Source of the DNA: Moorena sp. SS36440bin_2
GTDB lineage: Bacteria > Cyanobacteriota > Cyanobacteriia > Cyanobacteriales > Coleofasciculaceae
Reading direction: 5' to 3'
NCBI GenBank assembly: GCA_011524395.1
Contig: WTKN01000030.1
Location: 1,943 to 35,396 of the forward strand
Length of the DNA: 33,454 nt
Every line of letters begins with the position of its first letter. Position 1 is the stretch's first letter. A program made the translations under genes and the position numbers. Positions 15,250-24,352 of this stretch are shown in pieces. Below the pieces are notes generated by a model. The model did not search any database and was not told where the DNA came from. It saw only the letters and a list, made by a program, of their open reading frames with translations.

Positions 15250-17190
15250 ATGCCTATTGATTTTCGCAACACCAATAGCCTCTGGGCTTCCATCCTGGTA
15301 GAAACCCTACAGCGCTTGGGATTGACCACAGCAATCATCTGTCCAGGGTCACGCTCAACCCCTCTAACTGTTGCGTTTGCTCAACACCCACAGATCGAGG
15401 CGATTCCAGTTCTAGATGAACGTTCAGCCAGCTTTTTCGCCTTAGGCATTGCTCGACAATCGGGAAAACCAGTTGTACTGGTTTGTACCTCTGGCACGGC
15501 TGGGGCTAATTTCTATCCCGCTGTGATTGAAGCCAGAGAAAGCAGAGTACCACTATTGGTATTGACTGCTGACCGTCCCCCAGAACTCCAAGATTGTCAT
15601 TCCGGACAAACCATTGACCAAATCAAATTATACGGCAACTATCCCAACTGGCAAAGTACCCTAGCAGTACCTCAAGCTGATATCAGTATGCTCCGTTATC
15701 TACGACAAACCGTAGTTCATGCTTGGGAGCGAGCTTGCTTTGGCAGCACTCCGCTAACACATTTTCCTACCCCTGGTCCAGTACACCTAAATCTACCCTT
15801 CCGTGACCCTCTCCCACCTATTCCCGACACAACCACTAACCCATTAAAATCCCAATTACAACCAGAAGAATTCTTCGCTCACTGTCAACAGCAAGCTGTA
15901 ACTGACAACCTGCAACCTACGACTTATAACCTAGAACCTGCAATCGGTAAAATCCTACAGCAGTGGCAAGAATCCGAGCAAGGAATAATTATCGCTGGTC
16001 CAGCTCAACCCCAAAATCCCAAAGACTATTGTAATGCGATCGCATCCTTGTCCAAAACCTTAAGATGGCCCGTACTAGCAGAAGGGCTCTCACCAGTAAG
16101 AAACTATTGCGACCTTAATCCCGATTTAATTTCCACCTATGACTTGATCCTGCGTAATCCACGATTAGCGCAACAGCTAAAACCCACAATGGTTATTCAC
16201 ATCGGTGAACTACCGATTAGCAAACAACTGCGTGCTTGGTTGGATAAATGTCAACCGCGACGTTGGGTGATTGACCCTAGCCACCACAACCTCGACCCCC
16301 TCCATGGTAAAACAAATCATCTGCGGATGAGTGTAGAACAACTGGGGATATGGGTAAAGGAGTTGAAGGTTGAAAGGTTGAAGGTTGACAAGTTGAAGGT
16401 TGACAGGTTGACGGTTGACGGTTCTAACCTGCAACCTGGTAACCTGCAACCAGATAACCTGCAACCAGATAACCTGCAACCAGATAACCTACAACCAGAT
16501 AACCTGCAACCTGCAACCAATACCAACCTGCAACCTGCAACCCAACCTTACCTACAACAGTGGTGTGAGGCTGAAGCGAAGGTCAGGGCAAAGGTTGACC
16601 AAACAATGACTACCATGAGTAAGTTGTTTGAAGGCAAAGCAGCTTGGTTACTGTCCCAATGTCTACCACCGGAAACACCTCTATTTATTGCTAACAGCAT
16701 GCCAGTCAGAGATGTGGAGTTCTTTTGGAAACCTGGTAACACAAGGATTCGACCTTGGTTTAATCGGGGCGCTAATGGAATTGATGGTACCTTATCAACA
16801 GCTTTAGGTATTGCTCATCGTAATCAAAGCAGTGTGATGCTAACGGGTGACTTAGCATTTTTGCATGACACCAATGGTTTCCTAATTAAAAACAAGTTTG
16901 TTGGTCATTTAACCATTATCTTAATTAATAACAATGGTGGTGGCATTTTCGAGATGTTGCCTATTGCCAAATTTGACCCACCCTTTGAAGAATTCTTTGC
17001 TACACCCCAAGATGTCGATTTTTCATACTTGTGTCTGACTTATGGAGTAGAGCACCAGCTGATTCAGTCATGGCAGCAGCTCAAGGAAGCTTTAAACCGA
17101 CTTCCTAGTCAAGGCATTAGAGTTTTAGAATTGCCTACTGACCGTAGAAAAGATGCTAGTTGGCGTCAAGACTATTTTAAGTATATTTAA
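15250..17190 (+). CDS. menD: SEPHCHC synthase MenD with repeat-encoded insert
   Basis: 646 aa ThDP-dependent enzyme adding a succinic semialdehyde unit from 2-oxoglutarate to isochorismate. Signatures: CPGSRSTPLT, VLDERSASFFALGIAR (the ThDP-activating Glu), GTAGANFYPAVIEA, TADRPPELQ, and the C-terminal ThDP/Mg site NRGANGIDGTLSTALG with GDLAFLHDTNGF and LINNNGGGIFEMLP. The family is usually about 550-590 aa. The surplus is a low-complexity insert at about residues 370-433, encoded by a heptamer array (16364-16423; ELKVERLKVDKLKVDRLTVDG) and six 15-bp units (16426-16515; NLQPD). The frame is kept and all catalytic motifs are intact, so it is probably functional. Last gene of the menF-menH-menD arm. 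Confidence 0.95.
   Translation: MPIDFRNTNSLWASILVETLQRLGLTTAIICPGSRSTPLTVAFAQHPQIEAIPVLDERSASFFALGIARQSGKPVVLVCTSGTAGANFYPAVIEARESRVPLLVLTADRPPELQDCHSGQTIDQIKLYGNYPNWQSTLAVPQADISMLRYLRQTVVHAWERACFGSTPLTHFPTPGPVHLNLPFRDPLPPIPDTTTNPLKSQLQPEEFFAHCQQQAVTDNLQPTTYNLEPAIGKILQQWQESEQGIIIAGPAQPQNPKDYCNAIASLSKTLRWPVLAEGLSPVRNYCDLNPDLISTYDLILRNPRLAQQLKPTMVIHIGELPISKQLRAWLDKCQPRRWVIDPSHHNLDPLHGKTNHLRMSVEQLGIWVKELKVERLKVDKLKVDRLTVDGSNLQPGNLQPDNLQPDNLQPDNLQPDNLQPATNTNLQPATQPYLQQWCEAEAKVRAKVDQTMTTMSKLFEGKAAWLLSQCLPPETPLFIANSMPVRDVEFFWKPGNTRIRPWFNRGANGIDGTLSTALGIAHRNQSSVMLTGDLAFLHDTNGFLIKNKFVGHLTIILINNNGGGIFEMLPIAKFDPPFEEFFATPQDVDFSYLCLTYGVEHQLIQSWQQLKEALNRLPSQGIRVLELPTDRRKDASWRQDYFKYI
16364..16423 (+). repeat. 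Heptamer-type array GGTTGAA/GGTTGAC within menD
   Basis: Repeated GGTTGAAG / GGTTGACA units read in frame as ERLKVDKLKVDRLTVDG. The same DNA family occurs in mfd at 18876. Confidence 0.85.
16426..16515 (+). repeat. 15-bp tandem repeat x6 within menD (NLQPD)
   Basis: Six 15-bp units, AACCTGCAACCAGAT with few changes, each read as NLQP plus G, D or A. 15 bp keeps the reading frame. Confidence 0.92.
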
Positions 17191-17204
17191 TACTGAATTT
17201 TTTA

Positions 17205-18161
17205 TTAGTAATTCATAGAAACTAGGCGATTTCTTCCTGCAAGTTTTGCCTGATATAGGGCTTTATCAGCCTCAGCAAATAAATGTTCTGGGGACGATTT
17301 TACTGAGGGAATCGTACTAGCACCCCCCAGGCTGACGGTAACAATGTCACTCACCAGAGAACCAGAATGAGGGATCCCCTGTTTATAGAGTTTAGTCTCA
17401 ATTGTCTCTGCTACCTGAACAGCTCCTTGTATATCAGTACTCGGCAACATGACCACAAATTCCTCACCCCCATAGCGAGCCACCAGATCCGCTGGACGCT
17501 GTGCTGCTTGATCAAGGATTTGAGCAACTTGTTTAAGACACTCATCTCCGGATTGGTGTCCATAAGTGTCATTGTAAAGCTTAAAAAAATCAATGTCACA
17601 CAAAACTAAAGATAATGGTTTTTCTTCCCGTGCCAGTCGAGACCATTCGTTGTTAAAATATTCGTCAAAGGCTCGGCGGTTGGCAACTTGGGTTAAGCCA
17701 TCGATAGTAGCGAGGCGTGCCAACTCTTTATTGGCGATTTTTAACTGTTCCATTGTCCAACTTGATTCAATTAAACGACGTACTCTTCGTCGCAAAACTG
17801 CCCAGTTAATTGGCTTAGTTATAAAATCTGTCGCACCGGCTTCAAACGCTCGTTCTACAGATTCCTCATCATGGAGGCCTGTAATCATTAGTATAGGAGG
17901 ACATTGAGAAGCAAAGTTATCCTTCAATTGAGCACAGCAGGTAAAGCCATCAATTATCGGCATTCTGGCATCTAAAAGCACAATGTCTGGCAATTTCTGG
18001 TCACAGATATTCAAACATTGCTCACCGTTGCTAGCTTCAATGACTTTATATCCTTCTTTTGTCAAGCTACGACGTAGCACCAAGCGTAGGATCTTCTCAT
18101 CATCAACCACGAGAACCTGAGGAGTTTTATTATTAAAGTTATTCAAGTCAGTATTATCCAT
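17205..18161 (-). CDS. Response regulator with GGDEF domain (diguanylate cyclase)
   Basis: 318 aa, PleD/WspR-like. The N-terminal receiver domain (~14-130) has the acidic pair D20/D21, phospho-acceptor D64 (LLDARMP) and K116 (ITKPINW). The C-terminal GGDEF domain (~150-315) has an intact active site GGEEF (231-235), the DGLTQVANRRAFDE opening and an inhibitory I-site R222-x-x-D225 five residues before it. It should make cyclic di-GMP when phosphorylated and be product-inhibited. No histidine kinase is adjacent, so the partner is unknown. Divergent from mfd across a 380-base gap. Confidence 0.93.
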   Translation of the reverse strand: MDNTDLNNFNNKTPQVLVVDDEKILRLVLRRSLTKEGYKVIEASNGEQCLNICDQKLPDIVLLDARMPIIDGFTCCAQLKDNFASQCPPILMITGLHDEESVERAFEAGATDFITKPINWAVLRRRVRRLIESSWTMEQLKIANKELARLATIDGLTQVANRRAFDEYFNNEWSRLAREEKPLSLVLCDIDFFKLYNDTYGHQSGDECLKQVAQILDQAAQRPADLVARYGGEEFVVMLPSTDIQGAVQVAETIETKLYKQGIPHSGSLVSDIVTVSLGGASTIPSVKSSPEHLFAEADKALYQAKLAGRNRLVSMNY

Positions 18162-18541
18162 TATTGCTGCTTGATCAGTAATGTATTTCTTATGGATAGC
18201 TCTTTGTTATCTTGGCTAGAAATTAATTGAAATTTTGATCGGTAATATCTGTTTAATCTAACCTAGGAGGATTAAATATTATAAAGATTAGTCAACAATC
18301 AAGTCTTCACCCCTGAAACTGTTATAGCCGAATCCTTTACCTAAACAGGATTTCGCCTTATTCAAGATCAATTAATGTAGACCGATGAACTTAGAAAGAT
18401 TCCTGCATCTACTGGTAAGGCCAGTAATGAGATAAGTTAACTTATTCAACAACAGTCAATTTTCCCCAGGCAGTGCTATTCCTAGTAAAATTAGAGAAAC
18501 AGCCAGGCTGGAAGCCCTATTGTCAAGTACCCACTGAACTA
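18162..18541. other. Divergent intergenic region between GGDEF gene and mfd
   Basis: No gene. It should hold both promoters. One imperfect hairpin is visible (about 18331-18357, CGAATCCT / AGGATTTCG). I see no repeat array or clear promoter consensus. Confidence 0.6.
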
Positions 18542-21500
18542 ATGGCACTTTCCTCGATCATTCGGACACTAGAGCACTCCCCTCTCACTAGTGAACTACT
18601 CACGAAACTAAATCGCCAACAGTCTCTATATCTGAATGGTATTCCGCGCTTGCCAAAGGGATTAGTAGCATCAGCCCTGGCCAAGGCAGACCAACGCCTT
18701 CTATTCGTAGTCTGTAGCACCCTAGAAGAAGCAAGTCGCTGGGCAACCCAACTCGAAGCCATGGGTTGGAATACAGTCCATTTATACCCCACCTCAGAAG
18801 CATCCCCCTATGAACCCTTTGACCCAGAGTCGGAAATGACCTGGGGACAAATGCAAGTATTGGCAGATTTGGTCGAAAGGTTGAAGGTTGACAGGTTGCC
18901 AGTTGAAAGTTCTGACTTACAACCTTCTAACGTTCAACGTTCAACTAATGGGATGGCTATTGTTGCCACTCAAGCAGCACTCCAACCTCATTTGCCCCCT
19001 GTCGATGCCTTTAAGCCCTACTGCGTTACCCTTAACCAGGGCATGACTTGGGATGGGAAGAACATTGATGAAAAATTGGCACAGCTGGGTTATGAACGGG
19101 TTCCCCTAGTAGAAACAGAAGGTCAATGGAGTCGGCGCGGTGATATTGTAGATGTTTTCCCGGTAGCTTTAGAATTGCCAGTGCGCCTGGAATGGTTCGG
19201 GGATGAGTTAGAGCAGTTGCGGGAGTTTGACCCGGCAACCCAGCGTTCCCTGGATAAAATTGACGGCATCGTGCTGACCCCCACGGATTTTGGTCACATT
19301 ATTAGCCAAGTTCTGAGAACCTCAAAGGCAGAACTAATTCAATCTTATCTCTCACCTCAGGAGCAAGAATCTTTCGAGGAAGGTCAGTCTTTAGAGGGTA
19401 GCCGCCGTTTCTTGGGTATTGCCTTTGACCAGCCAGCCTCTCTACTGGATTACCTGCCAGAAAATACCTTAATTGTGATTGATGAACCAGAACAGTGTGC
19501 TGCCCATTGCGATCGCTGGGTGGAACATGCCCAAGAACAATTAGAGGAACTGAATCATTCCCTGCCTTGTCTCCATCGTTATTTTGATCATGCTCTAGAG
19601 TTAAAGGTTAACCAGTTGAAGGTTGTTCGCGAACAACCTAATAACCTTCAACTGGTTAACCTTCCCTTCGGGAACGCCCAAGGCGAACAACCTGAAACTC
19701 CTGCTGTGACTCCAATCCTGTATTTATCAGAATTGGTGGAAGAAACTACCCAAAATGCCGTTAATCTGGCTAGCCGCTCTGTACCAGTAACACCCCACCA
19801 GTTTGCCAAACTAGCGGAAGTACTGCGAGAACAAAGCGATCGCCGTTTCTCTATTTGGCTGGTTTCTGCCCAACCTAGTCGTTCTGTTGCCCTGCTCCAA
19901 GAACATGATTGTCCTGCCCAGTTTGTCCCCAACCCTCGGGATTACCCAGCTATTGAGAAATTAACTATCCAGAGGACAGCGGTAGCAGTCAAGTATTCGG
20001 GCTTAGCAGAACTAGAGGGATTTATCCTCCCTACTTACCGCATCGTAGTTGTTACTGACCGGGAGTTCTTTGGGCAGCATACCTTGGCAACTCCCAGTTA
20101 TATCCGTAAGCGCCGCCGTGCTGCCTCCCAACAGGTTGACCCCAATAAGCTACGTCCAGGGGATTATGTGGTTCACAAGAATCATGGGATCGGTCAGTTC
20201 CTCAAGCTGGAAAAATTAAGCTTAAATAATGAAACTCGCGAGTATTTAGTGATCAAGTACGCTGATGGTTTGCTGCGGGTGGCAGCGGATCAGTTGGGGG
20301 TACTATCTCGGTTTAGACATACAGGTACCGGTTTGCCTCAATTGCACAAGATGTCCGGTAAAACCTGGGAGAAAACCAAAAATCGTGTCCGTAAAAGTAT
20401 TAAGAAAGTAGCGGTGGACTTGCTGAAGCTCTATGCTCAGCGAGCACAGCAGTCCGGTTATTGCTTTCCACCGGATTCCCCTTGGCAGCAGGAATTAGAA
20501 GATTCTTTCCCCTACCAACCTACTCCTGACCAACTCAAGGCGATACAGGATGTGAAACGAGATTTAGAGAGCGATCGCCCTATGGATCGCTTAGTTTGTG
20601 GGGATGTGGGGTTTGGTAAAACAGAAGTGGCAATTCGGGCTATTTTTAAAGCTGTCACTTCTAACAAGCAAGTAGCTTTCCTTGCCCCAACCACTATCCT
20701 GACTCAGCAGCATTATCATACCATCAAAGAACGGTTTTCTCCCTACCCCATCAATGTCGGTCTACTCAACCGCTTTCGTACCCCCCAGGAAAAGCGTGAT
20801 ATTGTCCAACGCCTTAAAACTGGGGAGTTAGATGTGGTAGTAGGTACCCATCAGTTGCTGGGCAAGAGTGTAGCTTTTCGAGAGTTAGGGCTGCTGGTGA
20901 TAGATGAAGAACAACGGTTTGGTGTTAACCAAAAGGAAAAAATTAAATCTTTCAAAACTCAGGTAGATGTATTGACCCTCAGCGCTACTCCCATTCCCCG
21001 TACCCTCTATATGTCTTTATCGGGGGTACGAGAAATGAGTTTAATTACTACACCACCCCCCTTACGGCGTCCCATTAAAACCCACTTATCTCCCTATAAA
21101 TCAGAAGCTGTCCGCACCGCTATTCGTATGGAACTTGACCGAGGTGGTCAGGTATTCTATGTCGTACCTCGGGTGGAAGGGATTGAAGAAGTTGCTGCGG
21201 AACTCAGGGAAATGATCCTTGAGGCCAGAATTGCCATTGCTCACGGTCAGCTCGACCCAGCGGAATTAGAGTCAATTATGCTCACCTTTAGCAACGGTGA
21301 AGCAGATATCCTAGTTTGTACTACGATAATTGAATCTGGGCTAGATATTCCTAGAGTCAACACCATTGTGATCGAAGATGCTCACAAATTTGGTCTTGCC
21401 CAACTCTACCAATTGCGAGGACGAGTAGGTCGGGCTGGGATTCAAGCCCACGCTTGGTTACTTTATCCTAACCAGAAGGTACTCTCAGAAGCAGCCAAAA

Positions 21501-22195
21501 AACGCTTACGAGCAATTCAGGAGTTCACTCAACTCGGGTCAGGTTATCTTTTAGCAACCAGGGATATGGAAATTCGAGGGGTGGGAAATCTCCTAGGTGT
21601 AGAACAATCTGGTCAGATGGAAGCCATTGGCTTTGACCTCTACATGGAAATGCTGCAAGAAGCGATTAGGGAAATTCAAGGGCAAGAAATTCCCCAAGTA
21701 GATGATACCCAGATTGACATTCAGATCACAGCCTTTATTCCCGCTGACTATATTCCAGATTTAGACCAAAAAATTAGTGCTTATCGAGCAGTAGCTGCAG
21801 CAGGATCCCAGAAAGAGTTAACACAGATCGCAGCAGCTTGGAGCGATCGCTATGGTCCAATTCCCTCAGTGGCAGAGCAATTACTGCGGGTGATGGAACT
21901 CAAACAGTTAGGAAAGTCTTTGGGATTTTCCCGAATTCGACCTGAGGGTAAACAACACATTCTCCTAGAAACACCTATGGAGGAACCAGCTTGGAAGTTA
22001 CTCCAAGAGAACCTGCCCCAACATTTGCGATCGCGTTTTGTCTATTCTCCTGGTAAAGTTACGGTTCGTGGTTTAGGTCTGGTCAAGACCAACAAACAGC
22101 TAGAGAGCCTGATTGACTGGTTAGGTAAGATGCAAGGCGCACTGCCAGAACCTACTGTGGTTGGGTTACCCGAATCCCCAATCCCTAATTCCTAA
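18542..22195 (+). CDS. mfd: Transcription-repair coupling factor Mfd, with two repeat-encoded inserts
   Basis: 1217 aa from ATG 18542 ([10 protein letters not shown], as in homologues); an upstream in-frame GTG at 18473 would add 23 residues and is unlikely. Mfd removes RNA polymerase stalled at DNA lesions and recruits UvrA. Domains: UvrB-like N-terminal region, CarD-like RNA-polymerase-interaction domain ([17 protein letters not shown], ~535-551), SF2/RecG-like translocase with Walker [10 protein letters not shown] (~687), DEEQ box ([10 protein letters not shown]), SATPIPRTL and RGRVGR, then the C-terminal UvrA-gating domain. Two stretches are not native: ~112-136 ([20 protein letters not shown]) and ~355-384, both encoded by the heptamer/palindrome repeats also found in menD. 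They lie in the UvrB-like part and keep the frame. Confidence 0.96.
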   Translation: MALSSIIRTLEHSPLTSELLTKLNRQQSLYLNGIPRLPKGLVASALAKADQRLLFVVCSTLEEASRWATQLEAMGWNTVHLYPTSEASPYEPFDPESEMTWGQMQVLADLVERLKVDRLPVESSDLQPSNVQRSTNGMAIVATQAALQPHLPPVDAFKPYCVTLNQGMTWDGKNIDEKLAQLGYERVPLVETEGQWSRRGDIVDVFPVALELPVRLEWFGDELEQLREFDPATQRSLDKIDGIVLTPTDFGHIISQVLRTSKAELIQSYLSPQEQESFEEGQSLEGSRRFLGIAFDQPASLLDYLPENTLIVIDEPEQCAAHCDRWVEHAQEQLEELNHSLPCLHRYFDHALELKVNQLKVVREQPNNLQLVNLPFGNAQGEQPETPAVTPILYLSELVEETTQNAVNLASRSVPVTPHQFAKLAEVLREQSDRRFSIWLVSAQPSRSVALLQEHDCPAQFVPNPRDYPAIEKLTIQRTAVAVKYSGLAELEGFILPTYRIVVVTDREFFGQHTLATPSYIRKRRRAASQQVDPNKLRPGDYVVHKNHGIGQFLKLEKLSLNNETREYLVIKYADGLLRVAADQLGVLSRFRHTGTGLPQLHKMSGKTWEKTKNRVRKSIKKVAVDLLKLYAQRAQQSGYCFPPDSPWQQELEDSFPYQPTPDQLKAIQDVKRDLESDRPMDRLVCGDVGFGKTEVAIRAIFKAVTSNKQVAFLAPTTILTQQHYHTIKERFSPYPINVGLLNRFRTPQEKRDIVQRLKTGELDVVVGTHQLLGKSVAFRELGLLVIDEEQRFGVNQKEKIKSFKTQVDVLTLSATPIPRTLYMSLSGVREMSLITTPPPLRRPIKTHLSPYKSEAVRTAIRMELDRGGQVFYVVPRVEGIEEVAAELREMILEARIAIAHGQLDPAELESIMLTFSNGEADILVCTTIIESGLDIPRVNTIVIEDAHKFGLAQLYQLRGRVGRAGIQAHAWLLYPNQKVLSEAAKKRLRAIQEFTQLGSGYLLATRDMEIRGVGNLLGVEQSGQMEAIGFDLYMEMLQEAIREIQGQEIPQVDDTQIDIQITAFIPADYIPDLDQKISAYRAVAAAGSQKELTQIAAAWSDRYGPIPSVAEQLLRVMELKQLGKSLGFSRIRPEGKQHILLETPMEEPAWKLLQENLPQHLRSRFVYSPGKVTVRGLGLVKTNKQLESLIDWLGKMQGALPEPTVVGLPESPIPNS
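18876..18945 (+). repeat. GGTTGAA-type repeat with inverted second half, within mfd
   Basis: AGGTTGAAGGTTGACAGGTT-type units are followed by the complementary-sense CAACCTTCTAACGTTCAAC, giving an imperfect stem-loop read in frame. Confidence 0.75.
19604..19663 (+). repeat. Perfect 21-bp inverted repeat with inner palindrome, within mfd
   Basis: The arms 19604-19624 and 19643-19663 are exact reverse complements (AAGGTTAACCAGTTGAAGG plus TT). Within them, 19621-19638 is a perfect 18-bp palindrome centred on TTCGCGAA. It is followed by a separate GAACGCCCAAGGCGAAC repeat, all in frame with mfd. Confidence 0.92.
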
Positions 22196-22301
22196 TCCCT
22201 TCGCTCAGTAATTGGTAACTGGGGAGTGTGGGGAGATGGGGAGATGAGGATATTGGGGGAAGAGAAAGTTGTAGGTTTGAGCGCAACTTGGTATGAGGTG
22301 A

Positions 22302-22320
22302 TATAGCGCTACGCTTAGCG
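22302..22320 (+). repeat. Palindromic head module ATATAGCGCTACGCTTAG
   Basis: Same module as at 3915 (inverse), 6276 and 23941. Here it is followed by only about two heptamer-like units (TCACAAGTCAGAAG). Confidence 0.75.
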
Positions 22321-22798
22321 TCACAAGTCAGAAGTTTGTCTTGTATTTTTGTCCTTGAAATTAGGTAAGCCGTGATGGTCAGATCATAGGATTTTGTATA
22401 AATTGTAACTGAAAAAACGTTAACCTATTTCCATTGAAGTTGGGAAAAACATCGGTGAAACGAGTACATTAGTCCTATTTAATCTAAGATATTGGCTTGC
22501 TTTGAGCAAGAAAAAAAGAAGCCGTTGCCCACGCGCCCCACGTCGGTAAAGCCGAATCGCAATTAAAATTTCCAGCTTTCTTCAAATCACAAAAGAAATA
22601 ATCTCAGGATTATCGAGAATATAGATATTTTGTTGACATTAATTAAAAGTCAAGCTTGACTTGAATACCATCTTCAAACCTTGATATGTAGTTTTTGATA
22701 CAGATTAAGATAAGCTTACCCAAGATGATATCAGGTGTTGAAGAGTTTAAAACCCTGGCCAAAAGGTCATGCTACGCGAACAAGAAGCTTATTTATTA

Positions 22799-22945
22799 TG
22801 GCTTTTAGGTGAAAGCTCATAAAGAATGGCTGATAGCACCTCAAGTAGCGTGGATTTTGGCCAATGCTGAATGTTGAAGGCTTAGCTCATCAGTTAAGTG
22901 GTAACACTTGAGGTCGTGTCCAGTTGTTTTGATAGTGTTATAAGA
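22799..22945 (+). repeat. Duplicated noncoding module, copy 1
   Basis: Aligns with 23116-23287 over its whole length: TGGCTTTTAGGTGAAAGCT, AAGAATGGCTGATAGCACCT, TTAAGTGGTAACACTTGAG and GTGTCCAGTTGTTTTGATAG all have close matches in the same order. No ORF. Confidence 0.8.
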
Positions 22946-22970
22946 TGCTGGCTGTTGAGGGTTCACCAGC

Positions 22971-23023
22971 AACAGTCAATAGTCAACAGTTAACAGTCAA
23001 CAGTTAACAGTCAACAGTCAACC
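22971..23023 (+). repeat. Heptamer array CAGTCAA/CAGTTAA
   Basis: Seven alternating 7-bp units between the two module copies. Confidence 0.9.
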
Positions 23024-23115
23024 AATTAGTTTTATCGAAAGTTCATAGTTTGATTGGTCTTTCTTCTTTTAAGCTTTACCAAACCTTTCCCTTGTATTTT
23101 TATGCTTGAAATAAG

Positions 23116-23287
23116 GATGGCTTTTAGCTGAAAGCTGATTAAGAATGGCTAATAGCACCTCAAGTAGTGTGGCCATTCCCGTAGCGTGGCCATTCGCTTA
23201 GCATGACCAAGGCTGAATGCTGAAAGCTTACTTAATAAGTTAAGTGGTAACAATTGAGCTTGTGTCCGGTTGTTTTGGTAGTGTTCA
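23116..23287 (+). repeat. Duplicated noncoding module, copy 2
   Basis: Second copy of 22799-22945. The extra length is a dispersed GTAGCGTGGCCATTCGC-type repeat (about 23170-23206) inserted in the middle. Confidence 0.8.
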
Positions 23288-23336
23288 TCTTTGATGAGCG
23301 TTTTGATAATAGGTAAGAGCTGTGGAATAATCTAAA

Positions 23337-23368
23337 TTACCAATTACCAATTACCAATTACTAATTAC
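23337..23368 (+). repeat. Heptamer array AATTACC
   Basis: Four to five AATTACC/AATTACT units. Confidence 0.88.
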
Positions 23369-23577
23369 ACAAGCTTTACAATACCTAGGCTCCTGGACAT
23401 GCTATGACTTCTAGCTATATAAATTTTTATAACTTACCGCCAATATGGCAATACAGCTCAATAGTAATTGTGTTTGATTACTGGATGTCTACCTACTTAA
23501 CTAGAACTCTGTAAAAGGCATTCCACAGTAATACCTTTGCTGAGGACTTTATTGATTAAACTTAGAGATGTATAGCC

Positions 23578-23934
23578 ATGTTCAGAACCAACAAGCAAAG
23601 TACTAATCCATCCCTCTCAGATGTAGCTGATCTCAATAGCAGTCTCACTCCGCCTGAGCCACTGCCCAAAAAACGTTTTGACTTACTAAAACCTGTGCGC
23701 CAATGGCTGGATCAAATAGAAATTACAGATCAAAGCCTAGCTAGATTCCTATCCAAAATTATTCCTGGTCAATGTCCCTTTGAGCGGGATTTAAAACTTT
23801 TCGGTCACTTAGTACTACACATTCCTCCCCTATGTAAGCTTAACCCTCTCTATGAGCAATTAGCTAGCCTGCGTTTCCGGGCTCTGTGTTACCTAGTGGA
23901 TCAGTGTGGGGAGGATATTCAATTTTACGCTTGA
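23578..23934 (+). CDS. Mo-dependent nitrogenase C-terminus family protein
   Basis: 118 aa. Residues ~38-118 match the short cyanobacterial family named for the C-terminus of a Mo-dependent nitrogenase (Pfam Mo-nitro_C): VRQWLDQIEITDQSLARFL, IPAQCP-like IIPGQCPFERD, LFGHLVLHIPPLCKLNPLYE and LRFRALCYLVDQCGED. The first ~35 residues are a polar, Ser/Pro-rich leader. No membrane segment or catalytic motif is visible. The family name is historical; these stand-alone proteins occur in cyanobacteria that do not fix nitrogen, and their function is unknown. It converges on ho1 with a large stem-loop between them. Confidence 0.85.
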   Translation: MFRTNKQSTNPSLSDVADLNSSLTPPEPLPKKRFDLLKPVRQWLDQIEITDQSLARFLSKIIPGQCPFERDLKLFGHLVLHIPPLCKLNPLYEQLASLRFRALCYLVDQCGEDIQFYA

Positions 23935-23940
23935 GAGGGA

Positions 23941-23989
23941 TATATAGAGCTACGCGCAAGTCACAAGTCACAAGTCACAAGTCACAAGT
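23941..23989 (+). repeat. Head module plus heptamer array TCACAAG
   Basis: TATATAGAGCTACGCGCAAG is followed directly by four TCACAAG units. Confidence 0.88.
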
Positions 23990-24161
23990 AAGCTAGACTC
24001 ACGTTTCGGAGTTTACAAATGTCTGAATCTGAATGCGTAGTGGTATACCCCAATTAAGCAAATACACAAAATTGATTACACATTTCACAAAACTCAAAGG
24101 CTTACAATGTCAAGCTTACAGAGATTAGGAGTAGGTAATTAATTCTGCGATCGCTGCGAGC

Positions 24162-24255
24162 GTAGTTAGTACTCAGAACGTAAGCATTCAACCTAGCACA
24201 TAAGCAAATCCCTGATAGCGATAGGCTGAATGCTTACCTCAAAACTACTAACTAC
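24162..24255. terminator. Long two-part stem-loop between convergent genes
   Basis: Outer arms GTAGTTAGTA (24162-24171) and TACTAACTAC (24246-24255) are exact complements. Inner arms GTAAGCATTCAACCT (24180-24194) and AGGCTGAATGCTTAC (24223-24237) pair at 14 of 15 positions. Its position between convergent genes suits a bidirectional terminator, but there is no clear T-run. Confidence 0.45.
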
Positions 24256-24352
24256 TAATAACAGGAGACGAGAGCTAATCCCCTTGATTTGTAGTTAATC
24301 GGTGATTAATCGACACCCATCTTTGGTGCTAATCGCAGTTTGTGCAATCAGC

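Larger units (their letters stand above)
22196..23577. other. 1.4-kb noncoding region with duplicated module and repeats
   Basis: No credible gene. Contents in order: G-rich heptamer-like run (about 22221-22260), head module ATATAGCGCTACGC (22302-22320), AT-rich DNA, dispersed CTACGCGAAC repeat (22755-22783), module copy 1 (22799-22945), CAGTCAA/CAGTTAA array (22971-23023), module copy 2 (23116-23287), and AATTACC array (23337-23368). The promoter of the downstream Mo-nitro_C gene should lie in the last ~200 bases. Confidence 0.75.
23935..24352. other. Convergent intergenic region
   Basis: No gene. It contains the head module with a TCACAAG array (23941-23989) and a long stem-loop (24162-24255). 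The rest is AT-rich and featureless to me. Confidence 0.7.

Noticed and set aside
16426-16515. Possible CRISPR array (regular repeats in menD)
   Set aside because: Units are 15 bp, directly adjacent without spacers, and in frame with menD.
18473-18541. GTG start giving a 23-residue extension of Mfd
   Set aside because: Homologues start at the MALSSII-type Met; the extension is not family-like and the ATG at 18542 fits.
23578-23934. Evidence for nitrogen fixation
   Set aside because: The Mo-nitro_C family name is historical; this short stand-alone protein has no nitrogenase cofactor motifs and no nif genes are present.
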